DNA of 15,925 bases. Source: Methylococcaceae bacterium UBA4132. GTDB lineage: Bacteria > Pseudomonadota > Gammaproteobacteria > Methylococcales > Methylomonadaceae. A program made the position numbers and the translations under genes. How positions within the stretch are numbered: position 1 is the stretch's first letter; every line of letters begins with the position of its first letter. Below, piece after piece: positions 1 through 7,539 of the stretch. The stretch lies in contig DFWO01000021.1 of the NCBI GenBank assembly GCA_002380945.1, positions 1 through 15,925 of the forward strand, read 5' to 3'. Under the pieces are notes generated by a model. It saw only the letters and a list, made by a program, of their open reading frames with translations. It searched no databases and was not told the DNA's origin.

Positions 1-30
1 GAGGCTTATATCCAACTCAGGTTATTTAAT

Positions 31-75
31 AAATAGCAGACATAAAAAACATTACGGTCTCTTAGACTGCTATTT
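31..75. repeat. Inverted repeat downstream of the multicopper oxidase
   Basis: Nine-base arms AAATAGCAG (31-39) and CTGCTATTT (67-75) are perfect reverse complements separated by 27 bases. The element starts just 3' of the multicopper oxidase stop codon on the minus strand, so it could fold in that transcript's 3' end and act as a terminator or stabilising hairpin. The loop is long, and there is no clean uridine run after the distal arm, only an AT-rich stretch. Termination is therefore a tentative inference. Confidence 0.35.
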
Positions 76-80
76 GTCTA

Positions 81-1826
81 TTATTTTTTCAGACGTTTGG
101 TTACAAACTCAGAAATTTCTCGGCGTTTAACAAACGCGATATAACCCAATAAACCTAATACTAAACCGTTAAATAATTTACCAAATACAGACTCCTCTTG
201 TGTATTTGCTGTTGCTGCTTTCGCTTGGACTTCAGAGGCTTTAACCGCAGGTGTTTGTACCGCGACTTTAGAGGGCGTAATAGGTGCTTTTAAATCAGGT
301 AATCCTAAGCTATGAAACGCATCATAATCTTGCCAAATAGGGTATTTGCCTTGCCAGAGTTCTTTGGTGAAATAAGGTGCAAGACTCATGCCGTGAGACA
401 TTGGAATACCTTTTTCATCAATGAAGCCTTTATAAACCACTAGGCTGATGTCGCCGCCTTCACCGTGTCCATCTGTAGTAAAGGATTTTTCAACATGGTC
501 GTGGAACATCCAGATACCTTGTCCAAAACTGTTTAAGCCGTCATCTTTACCGCTGAGTTCTAAGTCGATACGTTGAGCAGGAACCATGCCATGTACATCA
601 CGTTGAATATAAGAACCAGGACCGTTATCTACGCCATCATAATGAGTGATAGTGGGTTTATGTCCATGAATGTGCATGGCAAATGATTCAGTATGACCAT
701 TTAAAATACGCAATTTAACTTTTTGATTTTCTTCCATGTGTATCAACGACTCCCTTAAAGTATAAGGGAACGACCGACCATTAAGCATGAAATAATCATC
801 GCTGGCATCAGTAGTGTCATATTCGGTGTTCATGTGTTTGGCAATCAAACGCGGGTCGTTGGCTGAACGTGCTACTAATTCATGCAGTTCTTTGTCGGCT
901 GATTGGTAGTGTAAATCGTATTCACGCGCATATTTTTCCAACACTGCAACTGACGGATGACGTACTTGTCCCGCGCCTACATTAAGCGTTTGTGGCCAGT
1001 TGTTAGGACGGTTTTCTTCAACAATAAATATGCCTTGTAAGCCCATAGGAATATGGGTATGTGGTTGAACATGGCAGTGATAATACATAGTACCCGGTTG
1101 ACGCGGTTTAATCACATAGGTTTTACTTTCACCTGGCATGGTGTCCATATTGCTGGTTTGTCCAACGCCGTCATTACCACTTTGGCTCATATCCATAAAC
1201 GGGTGATCAACACCGTGTAAGTGAATAGAATGCGGCAAATAATGGGTGTTTTCTAACACAATCCACACGACATCGTCTTGTTCAACACGAATAACAGGTG
1301 AGGGGGCGCGTAGTAATGGATTCGCCTCTGTTTCATACAAACTGAGCGTAGACATATCGCGGGTTTTTGGTGCGTAAACCCAGAATGTCGGTTGTAAACC
1401 AGGTGCAATATCAAAGGTGGTAATCGGCGTTTTTACGTCAGGCGAACGCCCGTTCAGCTCAACGACCTCTAGTTTAATGATAATTTTATCGGGATCGCCG
1501 TCACCATCAACATCGTCTGACATGGTAATTGCGTCAGCGGCAAGCTGAGTATTCATCAATGTTTCCATTGAAATACCATTAGTGCCTTTAACAAACGCGG
1601 CAATATCCGCAGGATTATCGGGATTACAAAGCCGTGATTCTTGTATTTTTACGCCATCAACGACTTGTTCTTTACGCCACTCAGGATCGGTAAAATTAGA
1701 GCAGACTTCTTCTACTGTTCCCATTTCAACGTTTGCCGTAGGTGGTAAATCGGTAGCCGCTACACTCCAAGAATTCGCAAGAAGTAAGGTGATGCCACCA
1801 GTAAGAGTGATAAGTTTTTTACGCAT
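81..1826 (-). CDS. Exported multicopper oxidase with type 1 copper site in the first cupredoxin domain and a C-terminal membrane anchor
   Basis: 581 residues. The N-terminus (MRKK, then a hydrophobic stretch ending SVAA near residue 24) is a signal peptide, so the enzyme should act in the periplasm or on the cell surface. Two copper motif pairs are visible. The first is HSIHLHG at 199-205 and HCHVQPHTHIPM at 250-261, which supplies the Cys251, His256 and Met261 expected of a type 1 blue copper site. The second is HIHGH at 385-389 and FHDH at 441-444, with histidines only. The family oxidises metal ions or phenols and reduces oxygen to water; the substrate cannot be read here. A DxDxDG-type acidic loop (about 105-113) looks able to bind calcium. 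Residues about 550-566 form a hydrophobic helix followed by a lysine/arginine-rich tail, suggesting inner-membrane anchoring. It is transcribed away from the Hsp70 gene. The start is supported by GAGG eight bases upstream. A copper nitrite reductase is less likely because the second domain keeps the trinuclear-site histidines. Confidence 0.9.
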   Translation of the reverse strand: MRKKLITLTGGITLLLANSWSVAATDLPPTANVEMGTVEEVCSNFTDPEWRKEQVVDGVKIQESRLCNPDNPADIAAFVKGTNGISMETLMNTQLAADAITMSDDVDGDGDPDKIIIKLEVVELNGRSPDVKTPITTFDIAPGLQPTFWVYAPKTRDMSTLSLYETEANPLLRAPSPVIRVEQDDVVWIVLENTHYLPHSIHLHGVDHPFMDMSQSGNDGVGQTSNMDTMPGESKTYVIKPRQPGTMYYHCHVQPHTHIPMGLQGIFIVEENRPNNWPQTLNVGAGQVRHPSVAVLEKYAREYDLHYQSADKELHELVARSANDPRLIAKHMNTEYDTTDASDDYFMLNGRSFPYTLRESLIHMEENQKVKLRILNGHTESFAMHIHGHKPTITHYDGVDNGPGSYIQRDVHGMVPAQRIDLELSGKDDGLNSFGQGIWMFHDHVEKSFTTDGHGEGGDISLVVYKGFIDEKGIPMSHGMSLAPYFTKELWQGKYPIWQDYDAFHSLGLPDLKAPITPSKVAVQTPAVKASEVQAKAATANTQEESVFGKLFNGLVLGLLGYIAFVKRREISEFVTKRLKK

Positions 1827-1833
1827 TAAGATG

Positions 1834-1838
1834 ACCTC
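1834..1838 (-). promoter_or_regulatory. Ribosome binding site of the multicopper oxidase
   Basis: Read on the minus strand, GAGGT lies about seven to eight bases before the ATG at 1826. This is a good Shine-Dalgarno match and fixes the start of the oxidase at the signal-peptide methionine. Confidence 0.7.
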
Positions 1839-1895
1839 GGAAAACGCATAATTGAAAGATGAGACGCAACTAAAAAAGCACGATTATTATTATGG

Positions 1896-1916
1896 GTATA
1901 TTCTAACTGAATATAC
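1896..1916. promoter_or_regulatory. Perfect 8-bp inverted repeat in the divergent intergenic region (possible operator)
   Basis: GTATATTC (1896-1903) and GAATATAC (1909-1916) are exact reverse complements around a 5-base centre, TAACT. The dyad lies about 70 bp upstream of the multicopper oxidase start, inside the 263-bp divergent region (1827-2089). Its size and symmetry suit the binding site of a dimeric regulator. Five T's follow on the plus strand, so a weak AT-only hairpin terminator is an alternative, but there is no plus-strand gene upstream that would need one. I do not recognise it as the site of a named regulator. The rest of the intergenic region holds no gene that I can see. Confidence 0.45.
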
Positions 1917-1974
1917 TTTTTAAGTCCTTTTTAGCTAGTCGATAAGTATACACTGATAGACAAAAATTCGCATA

Positions 1975-2002
1975 TTGCATTGTGATAGTCAGTCAATACT
2001 TT
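1975..2002 (+). promoter_or_regulatory. Weak candidate sigma-70 promoter for the Hsp70 gene
   Basis: TTGCAT (1975-1980) and TACTTT (1997-2002) are separated by 16 bases and would give a leader of roughly 80 bases before the GTG start at 2090. Both hexamers are imperfect, so this is only a candidate. Confidence 0.22.
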
Positions 2003-2089
2003 ACCAAAGCAAACAGTTTTGAGACCATAGCGGGTTAGTAGCAGAGAATTAACTGCAAAAAATTTTAAGACACTTGCTGAAAAATCATC

Positions 2090-4852
2090 GTGCATAATCA
2101 AACTCCACAATATTTAGTCGGTATCGACTTAGGGACAACGCATACCGTCGTTGCTTACACTAAAGCCGATACTAGCCATCGAGACATTCAACTTTTTCAT
2201 GTCGAACAATTAGTCGCGCTAGGGCAAATAGACGCAAGACCATTATTGCCTTCTGTGCGTTATCACCCCGCAGAAGGCGAATTATCCGCAGAAGACATTG
2301 TGTTTTCCAGCGTAGGCGAAAGTAATCCTGCTATTATCGGTGAAGCCGCGCGTGTATTAGGTGCGAAAACGACAGGACGATTAGTCACCAGTGCGAAAAG
2401 TTGGTTATCGCATCCTTCCGTAGATCATAACGCGGAAATTTTGCCGTGGGGCAGTAGTGATGACATAAACAAAGTATCACCGATTGATGCCAGTGCCAGT
2501 TATTTGGCGCATATTCAAACTGTCTGGCAACACAAATTCCCAGACGCGCCCTTAAATCAGCAAGATTTAGTCATTACCGTCCCTGCATCGTTTGATGAAG
2601 GGGCGCGTTCGTTGACCTTAGAAGCGGCGCGTAGCGTAGGGCTACACAATGTCCGTTTATTAGAAGAGCCGCAAGCGGTGTGTTATGACTGGTTACGGCG
2701 TAATGCGGGCAATCTCAAACAACTACTAACCGATGTACATTTATTGCTGGTTTGTGATGTCGGTGGCGGCACAACCGACTTAACGTTGATTAAAGTCGAA
2801 CAAGGCGAAACTGAACCCAAGCTCACCCGTATCGGGGTTGGCAATCACTTAATGCTAGGCGGCGATAACATCGACTTAGCCTTAGCGCGTTTAGCTGAAA
2901 GCCGTTTAAATCAAGGCGAAAAGCGTCTCTTAGCGGCAGAATTATCACAACTGATAGAACAATGTCGCGTTGCTAAAGAACGCTTATTAGCCGAAGACGC
3001 ACCTGAACACATCACCGTCACTTTATTAGGCGGCGGTTCAAAATTAATAGGTAGTTCGCGTTCAGTCACCTTAAGCCGCGAAGAAGTCAGAAACCTAGCC
3101 TTAGATGGGTTCTTTCCGTTGTCAGGCTTGAGCGAATTACCCGATAAGAAACGTAGCGGCGTGGTGGAATTTGGTTTGCCTTACACCGCAGACCCTGCTA
3201 TCAGCAAACACATCGCAGCATTTTTAAACCTGCATAAAGCGGCAGCCCAAGACGCATTAAAAACCCAGAGCATCGTCCCCGATGCCTTATTATTAAATGG
3301 CGGTGTGTTTCGTAGTCAGCCTATTACGCAACGGACGCTGGATTTACTCAACTCGTGGCGCGACAATCAACCACCCGTTCTGCTGGAAAATAAATACCCA
3401 GAATTGGCAGTGGCATTTGGCGCGGTTAGTTATGCAATCGCCCGCCGCGATAAAAAACTAAAAATTGGTGGCGGTGCGGCGCGAAGTTATTTTCTGCTAG
3501 TTGATACCGATGATACGGCGAAACAGCAAGGCATCTGTATTCTGCCTAGAGGTAGTGAAGAAGGTGATGAAGTCATGCTTACCGCACACCGTTTTGCGTT
3601 ACGACTGGGTACGCCCGTGCGTTTTCATTTAGCCTCAACCACAGGTGACAATGAATTTAAATCGGGCGATGTCACCGAAATCACCGATGAGTTTCATTCC
3701 TTGCCGCCATTAGCCGTCGCGTTTGCCAGCGATAATCCACAAGCAGAAGCTATTGTGCAGTTAGCGGTTACGCAAACTGAAATCGGCACGTTAAAAATGC
3801 AGTGCGTCTCCGTAGAAAATCCCTCGCAACGCTGGGATGTGGAATTTCAAATTCGCAAAAAAGCACGCGGCACGCTAACCACCGCTGCCAGCTTACCCGC
3901 TCAATTCCCCGCTGTGGTGGAAAAAATCCAAGCCGTGTTTGGTTCTAAATCCAAACAAATCGACCCCAAAGCCGTTAAAAACCTACGCGCTGATTTAGAA
4001 AAACTGCTAGGCAGTGACCGTAACGAATGGAACACCTCCTTATTACGCGCCATGTTCACCACCTTACTAGAGGGTGCGAAATTCCGCCGCCGTTCTGAAC
4101 ACCATGAGCGCGTGTGGCTGAGCCTCATCGGCTTTTGTTTACGACCAGGTTTTGGTTATCCGCTGGATGATTGGCGCGTAGAACAATTGTGGAAGCTTTA
4201 TCCGCACGGCTTACAATTCGTCAACGAAACCCAAAACTGGGCAGAATGGTGGATAGTCTGGCGGCGTATCGCTGGCGGTTTAAAAGCCACTGCTCAAGAA
4301 CAGATTTTTGCCGATATTGCCAAATACCTAAACCCAGCCGCTGCCCGACAAGCTGGTATCGTCAAGCAAATCAAAACGCGTGGTTATGATGATATGGTGC
4401 GCCTATCAGCAACGCTGGAACGTTTGCCTGTGGATAAAAAAACTCAGCTCGGCGAGTGGCTATTAAAACGCTTAGAAAAATCCAGCGAACCCAGCCAAAC
4501 ATGGTGGGCAGTAGGGCGTATTGGAGCGCGTGTACCGTTTCATGGCAGCATCCATAATGTGGTTTCAGTAGAGGTGGTTAGTACATGGTTGACGACCATG
4601 TTGAATGAAGATTGGAAAAAAAATCCGCATATCGGTTTTGCCGCCACACTAATGGCACGGATGAGTGGTGACAGAACGCGGGATATTGATGGCAGTTTAC
4701 GACAACACATCATCGAGAAACTAAAAACCAGTAAAGCACCTGCCTCATGGCTGGAAATGGTTGAGCAAGTCAAAGAGCTGGATGAGAAAGAAGAAAAACA
4801 AATTTTTGGTGAAGCCTTGCCACCTGGTTTAAAGCTTATCAATACTGATTAA
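2090..4852 (+). CDS. Large Hsp70-family (DnaK-like ATPase fold) protein with a long non-canonical C-terminus
   Basis: 920 residues. The actin/Hsp70 nucleotide-binding fold is clear: phosphate-1 motif GIDLGTT (11-17), the ITVPASFDEGAR segment (162-173), LLEEPQAV (190-197), phosphate-2 motif DVGGGTTD (223-230), the LLLNGGVFRSQPI adenosine-site region (about 400-412) and a PELAVAFGAV segment near 435. The region after about residue 480 is not the DnaK substrate-binding domain with its usual lid; the last roughly 280 residues look alpha-helical and Trp/Arg-rich. It matches my memory of the long Hsp70 homologues (DUF3731 type) of Gammaproteobacteria, which often sit beside a shorter Hsp70 and a DUF2760 protein; neither is here. 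Clients are unknown. GTG at 2090 is the only usual start codon between an in-frame TGA at 2078 and the ATPase core, and it has no evident Shine-Dalgarno sequence. The next gene starts 8 bp after the stop. Confidence 0.88.
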   Translation: MHNQTPQYLVGIDLGTTHTVVAYTKADTSHRDIQLFHVEQLVALGQIDARPLLPSVRYHPAEGELSAEDIVFSSVGESNPAIIGEAARVLGAKTTGRLVTSAKSWLSHPSVDHNAEILPWGSSDDINKVSPIDASASYLAHIQTVWQHKFPDAPLNQQDLVITVPASFDEGARSLTLEAARSVGLHNVRLLEEPQAVCYDWLRRNAGNLKQLLTDVHLLLVCDVGGGTTDLTLIKVEQGETEPKLTRIGVGNHLMLGGDNIDLALARLAESRLNQGEKRLLAAELSQLIEQCRVAKERLLAEDAPEHITVTLLGGGSKLIGSSRSVTLSREEVRNLALDGFFPLSGLSELPDKKRSGVVEFGLPYTADPAISKHIAAFLNLHKAAAQDALKTQSIVPDALLLNGGVFRSQPITQRTLDLLNSWRDNQPPVLLENKYPELAVAFGAVSYAIARRDKKLKIGGGAARSYFLLVDTDDTAKQQGICILPRGSEEGDEVMLTAHRFALRLGTPVRFHLASTTGDNEFKSGDVTEITDEFHSLPPLAVAFASDNPQAEAIVQLAVTQTEIGTLKMQCVSVENPSQRWDVEFQIRKKARGTLTTAASLPAQFPAVVEKIQAVFGSKSKQIDPKAVKNLRADLEKLLGSDRNEWNTSLLRAMFTTLLEGAKFRRRSEHHERVWLSLIGFCLRPGFGYPLDDWRVEQLWKLYPHGLQFVNETQNWAEWWIVWRRIAGGLKATAQEQIFADIAKYLNPAAARQAGIVKQIKTRGYDDMVRLSATLERLPVDKKTQLGEWLLKRLEKSSEPSQTWWAVGRIGARVPFHGSIHNVVSVEVVSTWLTTMLNEDWKKNPHIGFAATLMARMSGDRTRDIDGSLRQHIIEKLKTSKAPASWLEMVEQVKELDEKEEKQIFGEALPPGLKLINTD

Positions 4853-4860
4853 ATTCATTC

Positions 4861-5949
4861 ATGAATTATCATTTATATCCTGTTAGTTTTAAAAAATACA
4901 GTCTTATACTGGTCGTGTTTTTTTTCTTTGCAGCACTACTGGCTTGGAGTATGGAGTTGTACTTTGAGAGGCTGTACGGTGATTTGACGCGAGCTGGTTG
5001 CTTTTCAGAACGTGATTTTGGCTGGCAAGTAGCGCAACCTGCGATTTCGCCTGAGTTATTTAAAAATTACTCCATTGCTGAGGCGGACGTTTTAGTTATT
5101 GGCGATTCGTTTTCTGAAGCGCGGATATGGCAAACCCAATTAGTTTCCGAGGGTTTAAAAGTCAGCACTATGCACTGGCAAGATTTTAAATCGAATGACA
5201 CTATTTGGGGAGCTTTACGCAGTGATTTAGGTCAGGCATTACGGTCAGCGGGTTTTAAAGGGCGTTATGTCATTATTGAAAGTGTGGAACGGTTGTTTCA
5301 AAAACGAATGAAAGCACTGTCTGGCATACATCAGCCGATTGGTAAAACGGAGCATCTGCTTATTAGCAATCCACATCCATATCCTCAGCGTGAACGTGTG
5401 TCTTTCAATAAACTCAATGGGGCAAACTGGGGTATCAATACTCTATACAACACGCTTAAATTGTCGTGGATTGCCCCTAAACAGTTACAATCAAATTTTG
5501 TGCGTGCCGTTAGTTTTGAGGGTTGCCAGTTATTTTCCCATCGCTTATGCCAGTATGCCATTTTTACTGATGGAGACTTTAGCAAAGAAACGTTTAATGC
5601 CATTGACAATGTAGTAGCGATCAATAAAAGTCTACAAACTGTGGCTATTCAAGCGATCTGGCTGATTGTGCCAGATAAATCAACCATCTATTTAGGTTAC
5701 GGTCAACTCAATGAACACCCTTATCAAAATATCTGGCAATCGTTTGCTCAATTCCCAGAACTGATTGCACCTGATTTAGGTGCTGCCTTTATTGAAAAGA
5801 GTCGCATGGTTAAAGATTTTTATCTGCCGAATGATACGCATCTCAGTACCAATGGGCAGTTGTATTTTGGCGAGTTGGTCAGCCAAGCAATGGGTAAGCA
5901 GTTAAAAATTAAGTTCCTTTATAATGTTGCACGAAGCAATGAAAAATAA
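4861..5949 (+). CDS. Membrane-anchored SGNH acyltransferase-like protein (AlgJ/AlgX-like), copy 1
   Basis: 362 residues. One transmembrane helix (about 13-30) near the N-terminus puts the rest in the periplasm. Visible SGNH-hydrolase landmarks are VIGDSFS with candidate nucleophile Ser83, an IESVER segment (139-144), VPDKSTIY (270-277) and NDTH with Asp325 and His327 as the other candidate triad residues. AlgJ and AlgX of alginate acetylation share this layout; they take acetyl groups delivered by the MBOAT protein AlgI and attach them to a periplasmic polysaccharide. Here the MBOAT gene follows 18 bp later, which supports that role; the acceptor glycan cannot be inferred because no polymer biosynthesis genes are nearby. 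Cys222 and Cys230 are also in copy 2 and may form a disulfide. No Shine-Dalgarno sequence precedes the ATG, and the Hsp70 stop is only 8 bp upstream. The C-terminus (about 341-362) differs from copy 2. Confidence 0.8.
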   Translation: MNYHLYPVSFKKYSLILVVFFFFAALLAWSMELYFERLYGDLTRAGCFSERDFGWQVAQPAISPELFKNYSIAEADVLVIGDSFSEARIWQTQLVSEGLKVSTMHWQDFKSNDTIWGALRSDLGQALRSAGFKGRYVIIESVERLFQKRMKALSGIHQPIGKTEHLLISNPHPYPQRERVSFNKLNGANWGINTLYNTLKLSWIAPKQLQSNFVRAVSFEGCQLFSHRLCQYAIFTDGDFSKETFNAIDNVVAINKSLQTVAIQAIWLIVPDKSTIYLGYGQLNEHPYQNIWQSFAQFPELIAPDLGAAFIEKSRMVKDFYLPNDTHLSTNGQLYFGELVSQAMGKQLKIKFLYNVARSNEK

Positions 5950-5967
5950 CCATTAACAGCCTTATTT

Positions 5968-7536
5968 ATGATATTCAATTCTTACGTTTTTATTTTCGCT
6001 TTTCTACCTGTCGTTGTTTTCGTTTTTTATGGCTTAGGACGACTGAGCCATCATTTAGCCACGTTGTGGTTGGCGGCGGCTTCATTATTTTTTTACGGCT
6101 GGTGGGATGCGCGGTTTGTTGGTTTATTACTAGGCTCAATTGTGTTTAATTATGGTGCGGGTTATTTAATTGGTCATAGCCTTAGCCATAAACCGCAACG
6201 TGCTAAGCTGTTGTTAATTGGCGCAATTATTGCCAATTTAAGTGTGTTGGGCTATTTCAAATATGCCAATTTTTTCGTCGATAATATCAATTTTCTGACT
6301 CAGAACTTTTTATCAGGCACAGTCATTACTATGGCGAAAGTGTTTTTACCGATGGGGATTTCTTTTTTTACCTTTACCCAGATTGCTTTTTTAGTCGATA
6401 CCTATCAGGGTAAAGTCAAAGAATATAATTTTGTCCATTACACCTTGTTTGTCACTTATTTTCCGCATTTAATCGCAGGTCCTGTGCTACATCACAAAGA
6501 AATGATGCCACAATTTGGCAAGCACGATACTTGCCGTGTTAATTGGGACAATATCGCCGTTGGTTTAACTATTTTTATTTTGGGTCTGGGTAAAAAAGTA
6601 TTGCTAGCGGATAGTATGGGTGAATACGCCACGCCGATTTTTGAGGCGGTGAAAGCGGGTGGGCATCCGATGTTATTTGAAGCATGGTTTGGTGCATTAT
6701 CTTACACACTGCAACTATATTTTGATTTTTCTGCGTATTCGGATATGGCAATCGGTTTATCATTGTTATTTAACGTGCGTTTGCCACTCAATTTTAATTC
6801 CCCTTATAAAGCGCAAAGCATTATCGAATTTTGGCGATGCTGGCACATGACTTTATCGCGGTTTTTACGCGATTATTTGTATATTCCCTTAGGTGGTAGT
6901 CGTCACGGTAAAATCCGCCGCTATATGAACTTACTAATTACCATGTTATTGGGTGGTTTATGGCATGGTGCGGGTTGGACATTTGTTATTTGGGGCGGTT
7001 TACATGGTTTATATTTGGTCATTAATCATGCGTGGCGCGGTTTAAAGGAACGTATGAGTTGGCAGCAAGAAGGCGGTAAACTAGCGCGATTTGGTGCGGG
7101 ATTTATCACCTTTTTAGCGGTCGTGGTCGGTTGGGTGTTTTTCCGTGCGGATAATTTTACTGTGGCGATGGATATGTTAAACGGTATGCTAGGCTTCAAT
7201 GGCTGTTCGTTTTCTAAACACAGTGAAGCGACTGCATTTGGTGGTTTTGTGAAGGATTTTGGTGCGCAATTTAAAGGCACGCTAACCTTGATTCATTTAG
7301 GGTCTAATAGCATTATTAAACAGTTGATTTTCGGCTTATTGATTGTATTCACTCTGCCGAATGTACAGCAAATTATGTCCGCTTATTCACCCGCATTAAA
7401 TTCAGAAGCTGAGCTAAAACTTAGCCGTTTTGCTTGGAAACCCTCAGTAGTCGATGCTGTTATCATTGTATTAATCGCTTATTTTGTGTTGATTAATCTG
7501 CATAAACAATCGACATTCTTATATTTCCAGTTTTAA
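5968..7536 (+). CDS. MBOAT-family membrane O-acyltransferase, AlgI-like
   Basis: 522 residues with many hydrophobic segments from residue 1 to the end. The signature region is clear: YFDFSAYSDMAIGL (251-264), FWRCWHMTLS (288-297), FLRDYLYIPLGGSR (299-312) and LLGGLWHGAGW (327-337), where His333 is the expected catalytic histidine of the MBOAT family. The protein ends in YFQF, a tail commonly seen in AlgI-type members. AlgI-like proteins pass acetyl groups from a cytoplasmic donor, probably acetyl-CoA, through the inner membrane to periplasmic SGNH partners. Two such partners flank this gene at 18 bp upstream and 3 bp downstream, so the three genes should be co-transcribed. The protein could equally serve O-acetylation of peptidoglycan, cellulose or an exopolysaccharide. 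The symbol algI is not assigned because no alginate genes are present. Confidence 0.9.
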   Translation: MIFNSYVFIFAFLPVVVFVFYGLGRLSHHLATLWLAAASLFFYGWWDARFVGLLLGSIVFNYGAGYLIGHSLSHKPQRAKLLLIGAIIANLSVLGYFKYANFFVDNINFLTQNFLSGTVITMAKVFLPMGISFFTFTQIAFLVDTYQGKVKEYNFVHYTLFVTYFPHLIAGPVLHHKEMMPQFGKHDTCRVNWDNIAVGLTIFILGLGKKVLLADSMGEYATPIFEAVKAGGHPMLFEAWFGALSYTLQLYFDFSAYSDMAIGLSLLFNVRLPLNFNSPYKAQSIIEFWRCWHMTLSRFLRDYLYIPLGGSRHGKIRRYMNLLITMLLGGLWHGAGWTFVIWGGLHGLYLVINHAWRGLKERMSWQQEGGKLARFGAGFITFLAVVVGWVFFRADNFTVAMDMLNGMLGFNGCSFSKHSEATAFGGFVKDFGAQFKGTLTLIHLGSNSIIKQLIFGLLIVFTLPNVQQIMSAYSPALNSEAELKLSRFAWKPSVVDAVIIVLIAYFVLINLHKQSTFLYFQF

Positions 7537-7539
7537 GCC

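Noticed and set aside
81..1826. Copper nitrite reductase
   Set aside because: The first-domain HCH...H...M motif recalls NirK, but the second domain carries HIHGH and HDH motifs of a trinuclear oxidase site, and the length is much greater.
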